Shown: positions 26,168 through 35,216 of the stretch, one piece after another
Position numbering within the stretch: position 1 is the first letter of the stretch
How the letters are laid out: each line of letters starts with the position of its first letter
Origin: Actinomadura sp. WMMA1423
GTDB lineage: Bacteria > Actinomycetota > Actinomycetes > Streptosporangiales > Streptosporangiaceae
Assembly: GCF_006547145.1 (NCBI RefSeq)
Contig: NZ_CP041244.1
Span: forward strand, 6,572,001-6,636,000
Length of the DNA stretch: 64,000 bases
Reading direction: 5' to 3'
The notes under the pieces: generated by a model
What the model saw: only the letters and a program-made list of their open reading frames with translations
Told to the model about the DNA's origin: nothing
The model's database searches: none
Program-made: the position numbers and the translations under genes

Positions 26168-27195
26168 TGGGGACCCGGAGCGGTCTGGACGCGCAGCTGG
26201 GGTTCGCGCCGGAGGTCACGTTCGGGACCGGCGTCACGCCGACGCGGTTCGTCGAGTTCGACAACGAAGACATGAAGTTCATGCCGACGTGGCTGGAAGG
26301 CGAAGGCCTGCGCGCCGGCCGCAAGTTCAAGCGCGCCTCCCGCGTCTCGGTCAGCCGGAAGGACGTCAACGGCAAGGTCGACATCAAGGTCCCCAACAAG
26401 GGCCTTGGCCTGCTGCTGAAGGCGATGATCGGGTCGTCGGCGACGGCGACGCAGATCGGTTCGTCGGACGCCTACGAGCAGATCCACACCCCCGGCGACA
26501 TGTTCGGCAAGTCGCTCACGGTTCAGGTGGGGCGGCCCGAGCCAGGCACCGGCACGGTGCGGCCGTTCACCTACACCGGCTGCAAGGTCACCCAGTGGGA
26601 GATGACCGTCCAGGACGGCGACCACCTCAAGCTCAGCGTGACGATGGACGGCCGGGACGAGGACACCGGCACGGCGCTGGCCACCGCGAGCTACGCCAGC
26701 GGGGCGGAGTTGTTCAACTTCTCCCACGCCACGCTGCGCCTGGGAGGCACCCCGGCCACCGCAGGCGGCGCGACGACCATCACCGGCGGCACCGCCGTCG
26801 CCGCGGTCGTCAACCAGATCCAGCTCAAGGGCGAGTCGCCGATGGCCGTGGACAGGTACGGCGTGGGGAACGCCGGCCTGAAGGCCGAGCAGTTGGAGAA
26901 CGACTACCCCACCGTCACCGGCAGCCTCGACGCCGAGTTCGCCAAGGCCGAACTGTACGACGTGTACAAGGCCTACCAGGCGCTCGCGCTGGAACTCACC
27001 CTGGAGTTCGGGGAGGCCGACACCGGCGAGCCGTTCCACCTCAGCTTCATCGCCCCGGCGATCAAGTTCAAGGAGTCCGGGCCGAGCGTGGACGGCCCCG
27101 GCCTGGTCAAGGCCAGCGTGGACTTCGAGGTCTACGACAACGGCGTTGACCCGGCCTACCAGTTCCGGTACGTCAGTACAGATACCACTCTCTGA
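26167..27195 (+). CDS. Major tail (tube) protein
   Basis: 342 residues. Forms the hexameric rings of the non-contractile tail tube. N-terminal pattern GLDAQLGFAPEVTFGTGVTPTRFVEF followed by beta strands, with the domain ending PAIKFKESGPSVDGPGLVKASVDFEVYD typical of actinophage tube proteins. Its length suggests an extra decorative domain in the middle (about 180-230). Confidence 0.85.
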   Translation: MGTRSGLDAQLGFAPEVTFGTGVTPTRFVEFDNEDMKFMPTWLEGEGLRAGRKFKRASRVSVSRKDVNGKVDIKVPNKGLGLLLKAMIGSSATATQIGSSDAYEQIHTPGDMFGKSLTVQVGRPEPGTGTVRPFTYTGCKVTQWEMTVQDGDHLKLSVTMDGRDEDTGTALATASYASGAELFNFSHATLRLGGTPATAGGATTITGGTAVAAVVNQIQLKGESPMAVDRYGVGNAGLKAEQLENDYPTVTGSLDAEFAKAELYDVYKAYQALALELTLEFGEADTGEPFHLSFIAPAIKFKESGPSVDGPGLVKASVDFEVYDNGVDPAYQFRYVSTDTTL

Positions 27196-27222
27196 GCGAT
27201 AACTACTACTAACATGTAGGGG

Positions 27223-28002
27223 GTGAACACGGCGCAATGTTCGTTCGACGGATGCAAGAACAAGATGCGGCACAGTGGCACCGGCTTGTGTGCGACGCAT
27301 CGCCGGATGCAGCTTCGCGGGGAGGAGTTGCGGCCATTGCGCCGTTCCGCCTCGCAGACCAGTTCGACGTGTACCGGTCCCGAGTGCTCGCGCCCAGCAG
27401 AAGCCCACGATCTCTGCAAGGCGCACGGGAATCAGCTACGCAAGTACGGCGAACTCCATGTGATCGGGGATCGAGAGCACAGAGCCAGCAAGCATCGCGA
27501 GGCGTGGGCGCGAAGGTCGCCCGAGGATCGGCGCGCGCACATCGAGAAGATGATCGCTGGTCGTCCCTCAGTAAGGACGCTGGAGCATTCCCAGAATCTG
27601 TCTCAGTCGCTCCGCGCGATGTGGGAGGAGAAGCGGAAGGACGCAGAGCCGTACGAGCGCCTGTGTCTCACGTGCGGCCAGACGTTCACCGTTGTCCCCA
27701 AGCCGGGCGGCAAGCAGTACTACTGCACGCTCGAATGCAGGCGGATGTATCAGCGGCTGCGACGGTACGGCCTGACCTACCAGGAATACCGGGCGCTCAT
27801 GGAGCGCCAAGGCGGCGTCTGTGCGCTCTGCCGACAGGAATGGAGAGGCTGGGGCGGCAGGACGGGGCTGCACGTGGACCACTGCCACCGAACGGGGCGG
27901 GTGCGCGGCCTTCTGTGCGGCGACTGCAACACGGCGCTCGGGAGGTTCGGCGATGATCCGGTCCTTCTTCGGCGCGCTGCGGAGTACCTCGAAGGCGGGT
28001 GA
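27223..28002 (+). CDS. Endonuclease VII-type HNH nuclease inserted in tail operon
   Basis: 259 residues from GTG 27223. N-terminal zinc modules (CSFDGCKN...C.TH; CTGPECSRP...CKAHG; CLTCGQTF...CTLECRR) precede the recombination endonuclease VII motif: GVCALCRQEW, LHVDHCHRTGRVRGLLCGDCN. The flanking and coding DNA is lower in GC than the tail genes. It separates the tube protein from the next tail gene, so it is probably a mobile nuclease; a resolvase role is the alternative. Confidence 0.88.
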   Translation: MNTAQCSFDGCKNKMRHSGTGLCATHRRMQLRGEELRPLRRSASQTSSTCTGPECSRPAEAHDLCKAHGNQLRKYGELHVIGDREHRASKHREAWARRSPEDRRAHIEKMIAGRPSVRTLEHSQNLSQSLRAMWEEKRKDAEPYERLCLTCGQTFTVVPKPGGKQYYCTLECRRMYQRLRRYGLTYQEYRALMERQGGVCALCRQEWRGWGGRTGLHVDHCHRTGRVRGLLCGDCNTALGRFGDDPVLLRRAAEYLEGG

Positions 28003-28008
28003 TCTCTG

Positions 28009-28515
28009 ATGCACGTCTCCGTCTCATCCCGTGACCTGGCCCGCCTCGGCCGGGACCTTCAGCGTGCGGGCCGCAAGGACCTGAAGAAGGAAGCGCTGAA
28101 GCGGATGCGGCGGAGCGTGCAGCCGATCGCGCCGGAGATCAAGCGGGCAGTGAAGGCGACGCCGGGCGGGACGAGCGAGGGCCGGTCGGTCGCGGCGCGG
28201 GCTGCTCGGCCCCGCCGGCTGCGCGACGCGACCGCCCGCGGCGTCCAGGTCAAGGCGAGCCTCACCGGGAAGTACGCCGGCGTCCGCCTGCGGGTGGACA
28301 CCCGCCATTTCCCGGACGGGGAGAAGAACCTCCCCAAGTACCTGGAGGGGACGCTGCCGCGGTGGCGGTCCCCGTCGTGGGGCCACGACCCGTGGAAGGT
28401 GCAGCGGGCCCACCCCTACTTCTTCGTGACCATCCGGCCGCACATCCCTGCCGTGCAGGCCGAGGTCGCGAAGGTGATCAAGGAAACGATGGACGAGCTA
28501 GGCGGCGGCACATGA
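28009..28515 (+). CDS. Tail-completion protein (gp10-like)
   Basis: 168 residues, basic N-terminal half (RDLARLGRDLQRAGRKDLKKEALKRMRR...) then HPYFFVTIRPHIPAVQAEVAKVI, the hallmark of HK97 gp10-like minor tail/completion proteins. In most siphoviruses this gene precedes the tube gene; here it follows, perhaps because of the nuclease insertion or local rearrangement. Confidence 0.65.
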   Translation: MHVSVSSRDLARLGRDLQRAGRKDLKKEALKRMRRSVQPIAPEIKRAVKATPGGTSEGRSVAARAARPRRLRDATARGVQVKASLTGKYAGVRLRVDTRHFPDGEKNLPKYLEGTLPRWRSPSWGHDPWKVQRAHPYFFVTIRPHIPAVQAEVAKVIKETMDELGGGT

Positions 28516-29003
28516 TCATCACGATTCAGAAATGCCTCGTTCCCGCATGCGAGGGCGCGAGCCACAAGTGGGAGTTCGAGACGCCCACCCTCCGCGAGTT
28601 CCAGCGAATGGAGAAGATCGCCGGGATCGGCGTCGACCAGTTCGCCGGCGGCCTGGACGACGCGCTGGACACCGGCATCACCAGCGCGGCGATCGATGCG
28701 GTGCTGGCGATGGTCGACATGCTGCATCGCCGTGAAGGCGTCAAGGTGCCCTTCGAGGACATCGACATCGACCCCAGCGACTTCAAGCTGGACGTGGCGG
28801 ACGGCGACCTGGAGGACAACGACGAGCCCGGCGAGGCCGCGGAGGACGGCGAGGGAAAAGACCCCGACCCGACTCCGCCCTCCCACCCCCACGAGGCGGC
28901 GGCGCCGGACGCTCCGGCATCTGGCCCCGCGACCGGGGAGGCGTCCAAGCCCAAGTCATCGCCTACGCAGACGGACTCTGGCGGTGGTTCGGCCTCACCC
29001 TGA
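28512..29003 (+). CDS. Tail assembly chaperone G
   Basis: 163 residues from ATG 28512. Helical N-terminal domain (TPTLREFQRMEKIAG...IDAVLAMVDMLHR) followed by an acidic, Pro-rich tail. A GGGAAAA slip site at 28853-28859 allows the longer GT product. Together they hold the tape-measure protein during tail assembly. Confidence 0.85.
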   Translation: MIITIQKCLVPACEGASHKWEFETPTLREFQRMEKIAGIGVDQFAGGLDDALDTGITSAAIDAVLAMVDMLHRREGVKVPFEDIDIDPSDFKLDVADGDLEDNDEPGEAAEDGEGKDPDPTPPSHPHEAAAPDAPASGPATGEASKPKSSPTQTDSGGGSASP

Positions 29004-29107
29004 TCACCGTCTGGGACCTGACCCCGCCCGAGTTCGTGGGGCTCGTCCAGTTCATCGACCAGCGCAGGCGCGAGGAGAGGGAGGAGGCGAACCGTGGCGA
29101 GTACTGA
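28512..29107 (+). CDS. Tail assembly chaperone GT (-1 frameshift product)
   Basis: Read 28512-28859 then 28859-29107, giving 198 residues. After the slip the frame continues to the conserved T domain (VQAQVIAYADGLWRWFGLTL, ITVWDLTPPEFVGLVQFI), which has no start codon of its own. The product ends 14 nt inside the tape-measure gene. This arrangement is general in siphoviruses. Confidence 0.88.
28853..28859 (+). promoter_or_regulatory. Programmed -1 frameshift slippery heptamer
   Basis: G-GGA-AAA in the zero frame (codons GAG GGA AAA), the canonical XXXYYYZ heptamer. Both tRNAs can re-pair one base back, and the new frame encodes the T domain. Confidence 0.88.
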
Positions 29108-32066
29108 AACCAGGAGAATCCAGTTCGACTTCATCGCCCGGGACCGGGGCGTGCAGCGCACGACCCGCGAGACCGGCGAAGCCATCGAGGACATGAACGA
29201 TGGCGTGGAGGCCGGCTCGGGGAAGATGGGCAAGCTCGGCGCGGTCGCCGGGAAGCTCGGCCCGATCCTCGGCGCGGTCGCCGGCGCCGCGGCGCTCATC
29301 GGCCCGGCCATCGCCAAGGGCCTGGACGCCCAAGAGGCCGGCGCGAAGCTCCAGGCGCAACTGGGCGTCACGGCCAAGGAGTCGCAGCGGATCGGCGGGG
29401 TCGCCGGGCGGCTGTACTCCAAGGCCTACGGCGAGAACATGGACGAGGTCCGCGAGTCCATCACCAAGGTCATCCAGAACATGGACGGCATGCGGACCGC
29501 GAGCTCGGCGGATTTGCAGGCCACCAGCAAGCGCGCGATGGACCTGGCCGCGGTGATGGGCGAGGAGGTCGGGCCGGTCACGGTCGCGGTCGGTCAGATG
29601 ATGAAGACCGGCCTGGCCAAGAACTCGCGCGAGGCCTTCGACATCCTGACGCGCGGCGCGCAGATGGGCGCCAACAAGGCCGAAGACTTGTTGGAGACGT
29701 TCAACGAGTACAGCACTCAGTTCCGCGACTTGGGCCTGTCGGGCGCGCAGGCCATGGGCATCATCCAGCAGGGCTTGCAGGGCGGCGCGAGGGACGCCGA
29801 TGTCGTCGCTGACGCGATGAAGGAACTGAACATCCGCGTCCAGGACATGTCCGCGGCGCCCGCGCTGGAGAAGCTCGGCCTGAACGCGGACAAGATGGCG
29901 GCCGCGTTCGGCAAGGGCGGCCCGGTCGCGCGGCAGGCCCTCGACCAGATCACCGACCGGCTCCGCAAGGTCACCGACCCCACCAAGCGGTACGCGCTCG
30001 CGCAGCAGATCCTCGGCACCCAGAGCGAGGACATGGGCAAGGCGCTGCTGAAGATCGACCCGTCCGAGGCCACGAAGAAGATGGGCCAGTTCACCGGGGC
30101 GACGGACCGGGCCGGGAAGGCGCTGCACGGCACGTTCAAGGCGCGGCTGACGGGGTTCAAGCGGACCGTCGAGACGCAGGTGACCCAGGTCGCCGCGAAG
30201 GCCTTGGACGGGCTGGCGAAGTTCGGCGGGCAGATCCGCAAGGGCTTCCAGCTCCCGAAGACGGGCAAGGCCGTCAACGACTGGCAGCGGTTCGGGGTCG
30301 AACTGCGGAAGGTCGCGGACTGGGCGCGCAGCAAGCTCGTCCCGGCGCTGCGCGACATGGGCGACTGGATCTCCAAGAAGATCGCCCCGGCGATCACCAA
30401 GTTCTACAAGACGGCGCTGAAGGATCTGTTCGCTCAGCTCCGCCGCATCTACGGCGAGATCGCCAAGAGCGACGTTCCGTGGGAGAAGATCCTCAAGGTC
30501 TTCCGGCGGATCTACGAGTTCGTGATCAAGTTCTTCCTGAAGATGTGGTCGGTCGAGTTCAAGATCGCGCTGAAGATCGTGGGGACGTGGATCGTCTACT
30601 CGATCAAGAGTTTCCGGTTGCTGTGGAAGGTCCTGGAGATCGGCTGGGCGTCGATCAAGAAGGGCTGGAAGGCGTGGCTGGAGTACTACGGCAAGGCCAA
30701 GCCCGCGATCGACAAGATCAAGGACGCGGTCGTGCGGTCCACGACCACGATGACCCGGATGTTTCTGAACTTCGCGACCAACGTGGTGAAGGGCGCGGCG
30801 AAGGCCTTCGGGTGGGTGCCCGGCCTGGGCGGCAAGCTCAAGGGCGCCGCGAAGGCCATGGAGAAGTTCCGCAAGGACGTCAACGACGAGATCGGCAAGA
30901 TCACCGCCAAGCGGAACGTGAACATGACCGTCAACGCGCGGGGGCTGTGGGTCAACGCCCACGACCCCGCCCGCCGGTTCCCCGGCCTGGCCAAGGCCAA
31001 GGGCGGCCCGATCCCCAGCATCGGCCCCGAATCGTCGCGCGCCTACGACTCGGTCCCGGCGCTGCTGAGGGTGGACGAGCACGTGTGGACGCCGGAGGAG
31101 GTCGATGACGTCGGTGGGCACGGCGCGATGCTCCGGCTCCGCGCCCTGGCCCGCAAGGGGCTGCTGAAGGGCTACTCCGGCGGCGGTCGGGTGTCCCAGG
31201 GGATGGGCCTGACGGCCACCACCCCGAACGTCCGGGCGATCCGCCAGGACCTCGCGCCGATCCCCGCCGGGATGACGAAGCTGTTCCTCCAGATCGCCAA
31301 GACGCTGGCGAAGATGTTCGGTGGCGCGAACGGCGTCGTCGCCGCGGCCCGGTCCATGATCGGCTACCCCTACAGCTGGGGCGGCGGCGGTAAGGGCGGA
31401 CCCTCCTACGGCATCGGCCGGGGCGCCGGCACCTATGGCTTCGACTGCTCGGGCCTCACTGAGTACGCGTGGTGGAAGGGCGCGAAGGTCTCCATCGGCG
31501 GCGATACCTACAGCCAGTTCCCCAACTCCCACGCCACCTCCAGGCGCCCCGGGGCGCTGGGGTTCCCGCACATGGGCCATGTCGTCATCGCCAGCGACAA
31601 GCCGGGCCACATCATCCAGGCGCCGTTCACCGGGTCCCACGTCCAGGAGGTCGCGTCCGGCCGCGGTTACGCCTGGCGGTGGCCCAACGGCGCGCGGTTC
31701 TACACCGGCGGCGCGGTCGGGCAGGCCGCGAGGGCGGCGATGTACGGGGCGACCCGGCAGCGGGTGAGGGCCGAGCAGCTCGGGATGCTCGGCAACCCCG
31801 GACGGCGCCGCAAGCGCGGCGGCCGCGTCGGGTTCGGGACCCCCTACCTGGTGGGTGAGGAGTCGGCCGAGGTGATGGTCCCGGCCTCGGCCGGGACGGT
31901 GCACCGCGCCGGGTCGAAGGTCGTCGTGGTCCACCAGCACATCGACGTGACCGTGAAGGTCCCGCCGACCGTCGACAAGGGCGCGATCGGCCGCGAGATC
32001 AACGAGTGCCTGTTCGAGTACAAGAAGCGCGGCGGGCGCCTCGCCGCGGCGGGAGGGCGGGCCTGA
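29094..32066 (+). CDS. Tape-measure protein with NlpC/P60 peptidase domain
   Basis: 990 residues from GTG 29094. Sets tail length and passes DNA through the envelope. Gly/Ala-rich hydrophobic segment near 45-75, long helical body, basic amphipathic region (about 450-560) and a C-terminal NlpC/P60 domain (about 745-870) with Cys785 (FDCSGLTEY) and His829 (HMGHVVIA). The domain should open peptidoglycan during entry. The final part (KRGGRVGFGTPYLVGEESAEVMVP) is a family motif. Confidence 0.93.
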   Translation: MASTETRRIQFDFIARDRGVQRTTRETGEAIEDMNDGVEAGSGKMGKLGAVAGKLGPILGAVAGAAALIGPAIAKGLDAQEAGAKLQAQLGVTAKESQRIGGVAGRLYSKAYGENMDEVRESITKVIQNMDGMRTASSADLQATSKRAMDLAAVMGEEVGPVTVAVGQMMKTGLAKNSREAFDILTRGAQMGANKAEDLLETFNEYSTQFRDLGLSGAQAMGIIQQGLQGGARDADVVADAMKELNIRVQDMSAAPALEKLGLNADKMAAAFGKGGPVARQALDQITDRLRKVTDPTKRYALAQQILGTQSEDMGKALLKIDPSEATKKMGQFTGATDRAGKALHGTFKARLTGFKRTVETQVTQVAAKALDGLAKFGGQIRKGFQLPKTGKAVNDWQRFGVELRKVADWARSKLVPALRDMGDWISKKIAPAITKFYKTALKDLFAQLRRIYGEIAKSDVPWEKILKVFRRIYEFVIKFFLKMWSVEFKIALKIVGTWIVYSIKSFRLLWKVLEIGWASIKKGWKAWLEYYGKAKPAIDKIKDAVVRSTTTMTRMFLNFATNVVKGAAKAFGWVPGLGGKLKGAAKAMEKFRKDVNDEIGKITAKRNVNMTVNARGLWVNAHDPARRFPGLAKAKGGPIPSIGPESSRAYDSVPALLRVDEHVWTPEEVDDVGGHGAMLRLRALARKGLLKGYSGGGRVSQGMGLTATTPNVRAIRQDLAPIPAGMTKLFLQIAKTLAKMFGGANGVVAAARSMIGYPYSWGGGGKGGPSYGIGRGAGTYGFDCSGLTEYAWWKGAKVSIGGDTYSQFPNSHATSRRPGALGFPHMGHVVIASDKPGHIIQAPFTGSHVQEVASGRGYAWRWPNGARFYTGGAVGQAARAAMYGATRQRVRAEQLGMLGNPGRRRKRGGRVGFGTPYLVGEESAEVMVPASAGTVHRAGSKVVVVHQHIDVTVKVPPTVDKGAIGREINECLFEYKKRGGRLAAAGGRA

Positions 32067-32524
32067 TGGCCGACTTCGAGTTCAACATCGTCAAGGGCCG
32101 CATGGCGTACTACGCAGCCTTGCCGGCAGCGAATGACGCGCTGATCGCGGTCCTGCTGAAGTCGTCTGGGCTGGAGGCGGACGGTGCCCTGAAGGACTAC
32201 GACAACCTGTCGGTCCTGCTGGCCGGGACGACCGACGAGGCGACGTTCACCAACTACGCCCGCAAGACCCTCACCAGCGTGACCGCCACGGTCGACGACA
32301 CCAACGACCGGGTCGACGTCGACGCCGATGACCTGTCCTGGGCGACGGCCGGCGGCGCATCGAACAACACCCTCGGCAAGCTGCTCATCTGCTACGACCC
32401 GGACACCACGGGCGGCACCGACGCGGACCTGATCCCCCTCACCGCACACGACATCTCGGTGACGACCGATGGCACGACGCTGAACATCGCGTTTCCCTCC
32501 GGCGGGTTCTACCGGGCGACCTGA
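32066..32524 (+). CDS. Minor tail protein
   Basis: 152 residues from ATG 32066 (TGATG overlap with the tape measure). Beta-rich, with AYYAALPAANDALIAVLLKSSGLEADGAL and a repeated pattern of short strands; similar proteins follow the tape measure in many actinophages. It may be a tail-tip component. Confidence 0.7.
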   Translation: MADFEFNIVKGRMAYYAALPAANDALIAVLLKSSGLEADGALKDYDNLSVLLAGTTDEATFTNYARKTLTSVTATVDDTNDRVDVDADDLSWATAGGASNNTLGKLLICYDPDTTGGTDADLIPLTAHDISVTTDGTTLNIAFPSGGFYRAT

Positions 32525-34716
32525 TGGCCTTCAGCATCGTCGGCGCAGGCAGCGACGGGGCTAACGCCTCGTCGCTGTCCGGCACGTCCTGGCCCGCGGG
32601 AGTCGCGGCCGGGGACGTGTTCCTCCTGTGGTGGACGATGCAGAACACCTCGACCCCCGACACCTCCCCGGGCGGCGCGACGCAGGTGTCCCTCCAGGTC
32701 GGCGACTCCGGGTCCATGCAGGTCGGGTTCTACGTCAAGGTCTGCACCGGCGCCGAGTCCGGGACGATCACCCTCAACGGGTCCGCCGCGAACCGGCAGT
32801 CGGCCGAATGGGTCGTCATCCGCGGCGCGCACACCACCTCCCCGATCGACACCTGGCAGGTCCGCGACGAGGCCTCGGCGGTGTCCTCGCACGCCTGCCC
32901 CGGCGTGACGCTCGGATACGCCAACTGCGGGATCGTGACCGCGATCTCCGAGCGCGCCTCCAGCGGCACCACCGGCTGGACGCCCCCCAGCGGGTACACC
33001 GAGCGCGCCGACTCCACCACTCTGGCCACCGGCACCGGCGGTACGGTCGGAGCGATCGCCGACGACGGGCTGGCCACCACCCGTTCGGCTGGCGCGACGG
33101 TGACGCCGCCGAACTGGACGTCGACCAACGCGTTCGCGAGCGCGAACGTCCTGGTCTGGACGGTGTCCCTGCGGCCCGCGCCGACGTCGATCAACGCCAG
33201 CGCCGGGCGGGTGACCGGCACCGGGACCGCGCGGCCCGTCACCGCCGCCAAGACCCTCACGGCAGGACGTGTCACCGGGACCGGCACCGCCCGGCCGGTC
33301 ACCACGACGCAGCTGCACGTCGTCGGCCGCGTCACCGGCACCGGGACGGCCCGGCCGGTCGAGGTGTTCACCGCCTCCTCCGGGCAGGCGGTGTTCCCTG
33401 TCCTGTCGATCGAGGCCGCGTTCGCCTCGGGGGCATCCACGTCGACGCTGCTGACGCTGGACGACCCGACCCGCGGCCGGCTGAACACCGGCACCCTCGG
33501 CGACGGCACCGCCTCGGACCCGACCTGGGTGGAGCTCGCCGACCGCGCCACCGAGGGCACGGGCAGCGTCATCCGCGGGTCCCAGCGGGTCGACTCCCCG
33601 ATCGTCACCTACGACCCCGGGACCCTGTCAGTACCGCTCGCCAACCGCGACCGCGACCTCGACCCCTCCAACCTGAACGGTCCGCACGTCGACCCGCTGA
33701 ACGGCACCAGCCGCGTCACCGCGATGCGCGCCGTCCGGGTCCGTGCGACGTGGGCGGACGTCACCTACGAGCTGTTCCAGGGCACGGCCGACCAGTGGCT
33801 GGTCGCCTACCAGGACCCCGGGCAGGCGGTCACCACCCTCACCGCCACCGACGCCTTCAAGGTCCTGGCCGGTATCTCCCGCGGCGCGGTCCCCCCGGCC
33901 GGTGAAGGCGAGAGCAGCGGCGCCCGCATCAACCGGATCCTCGACTCGGCCGGATGGGGCCCGCTGGACCGCATCATCGACGACGGCGACACCGCCGTCC
34001 AGCAGACCGCCCTGGAGGGTGAGGCGCTCGGCGAGCTCCAGCTCGTCGCCGACTCCGAGATCGGCGAGCTGTACGTCGACGGCGGCGGCCGCGTCCGGTT
34101 CCGGGCCCGCAACGCCCTGCTGCAAGACGAACGCTCCAACACCTCCCAGGCCACCTTCGGCGACGACGGAAACGAACTCCCCTACAAGGACCTCGCCGTC
34201 GCGACCGACGACGCGACGTTCTACAACGAGGTCCGCGTGACCCGCGCCGCCCGCGCCACCGACGAGGGCGACCCGCCGGACGAGCCGGTCGAGCAGGTCG
34301 CCTCGGACGGCGCGTCGCAGGCGCTGTTCTACAAGCGGACCTTCACCCCGCCGTCCGCGCCGGTCCTGATGGCCGACACCGACGCCGCGGCGTACGCGCA
34401 GTGGCTCGTCAGCGTCTCCGCCGAGCCCGAGCTCCGGTTCACCGAACTGGTCATCGAACCCGCCGTCCAGCCGGCCGAGCTGTGGCCGCAGGCCCTCGGC
34501 CGGCAGATCGGGGACCGGATCACCGTCATCCGGCGGCCGCCCGGCGGCGGCGACCCCATCGAAATGGACTGCTTCATCCGCGGGATCGTGCACGAGTTCG
34601 GCGGCGAGGAGTGGACAACGAAATGGACGTTGCAGTCCGCGACCCGGTACGGGCGGTTCCTGGTGCTCGATGACGTGCTACTCGGGCAGCTCGGCAGTAA
34701 CCGGCTGGCCTACTAA
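32524..34716 (+). CDS. Large tail-tip protein with three GRVTGTGTARPV repeats
   Basis: 730 residues. The N-terminal third is a lectin/jelly-roll-like beta domain (SFS...GDVFLLWWTM; SAEWVVIRGAH). Three copies of GRVTGTGTARPV in exact 60-nt steps (33205, 33265, 33325) form a linker. The C-terminal half (from about residue 290) is a distal-tail/baseplate-hub type region ending GRFLVLDDVLLGQLGSNRLAY. It probably carries the host-recognition surface. Confidence 0.8.
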   Translation: MAFSIVGAGSDGANASSLSGTSWPAGVAAGDVFLLWWTMQNTSTPDTSPGGATQVSLQVGDSGSMQVGFYVKVCTGAESGTITLNGSAANRQSAEWVVIRGAHTTSPIDTWQVRDEASAVSSHACPGVTLGYANCGIVTAISERASSGTTGWTPPSGYTERADSTTLATGTGGTVGAIADDGLATTRSAGATVTPPNWTSTNAFASANVLVWTVSLRPAPTSINASAGRVTGTGTARPVTAAKTLTAGRVTGTGTARPVTTTQLHVVGRVTGTGTARPVEVFTASSGQAVFPVLSIEAAFASGASTSTLLTLDDPTRGRLNTGTLGDGTASDPTWVELADRATEGTGSVIRGSQRVDSPIVTYDPGTLSVPLANRDRDLDPSNLNGPHVDPLNGTSRVTAMRAVRVRATWADVTYELFQGTADQWLVAYQDPGQAVTTLTATDAFKVLAGISRGAVPPAGEGESSGARINRILDSAGWGPLDRIIDDGDTAVQQTALEGEALGELQLVADSEIGELYVDGGGRVRFRARNALLQDERSNTSQATFGDDGNELPYKDLAVATDDATFYNEVRVTRAARATDEGDPPDEPVEQVASDGASQALFYKRTFTPPSAPVLMADTDAAAYAQWLVSVSAEPELRFTELVIEPAVQPAELWPQALGRQIGDRITVIRRPPGGGDPIEMDCFIRGIVHEFGGEEWTTKWTLQSATRYGRFLVLDDVLLGQLGSNRLAY

Positions 34717-34728
34717 GGAGGATGGGAT

Positions 34729-35190
34729 ATGGGTCTGGGATTCAAGACCTTCGCGGTCGGTGAGGTGCTCGGCGCAGCCGACGTCAACGGCTATCTGATG
34801 CGGCAGACCATTCCCGCGTTCTCATCCAGCGCGGCGATCATCGCCGGTATCACGAGCCCGGAGACGGGACAGCACGCGGTCGCCCGCGACACCGGGAAGC
34901 TCTGGTACTACGACGGGACGGCGTGGCGCCCGACCTGGCAGTCCGGCATCCAGCTCGTGAGCTTCAGCAGCAAGACCAAGCATTCGCTGGTGGTGAACTT
35001 CCCGACCGCGTTCGGGGCGGCGCCGTCGATGTGTGTGAACATCGCGACAGGTGCCGGGGCCACCGAAATGTGGGTGGCGCGCATCACCGAAATCTCCGCG
35101 ACCAATTTCACGATCTTCGTGTTCAGCACGAACGGGTCCACCGGCACGTGGACGAATATCGAAGTGGAGTGGCTCGCGTTCCGTAAGTGA
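34729..35190 (+). CDS. Short tail fibre protein with lectin-like C-terminus
   Basis: 153 residues from ATG 34729, preceded by AAGGAGGATGG. N-terminal attachment part (FKTFAVGEVLGAADVNGYLMRQ; GQHAVARDTGKLWYYDGTAW) and a C-terminal beta domain (SLVVNFPTAFGAAPSMCVNI...WTNIEVEWLAFRK) that resembles H-type lectin domains of phage receptor-binding proteins. Confidence 0.72.
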   Translation: MGLGFKTFAVGEVLGAADVNGYLMRQTIPAFSSSAAIIAGITSPETGQHAVARDTGKLWYYDGTAWRPTWQSGIQLVSFSSKTKHSLVVNFPTAFGAAPSMCVNIATGAGATEMWVARITEISATNFTIFVFSTNGSTGTWTNIEVEWLAFRK

Positions 35191-35216
35191 CCCCCCGGCA
35201 GTTTGAGGAGTATCCA

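Noticed and set aside
29052-31940. 962-codon minus-strand open frame
   Set aside because: Complement of the tape-measure gene, which has NlpC/P60 motifs and proper initiation.
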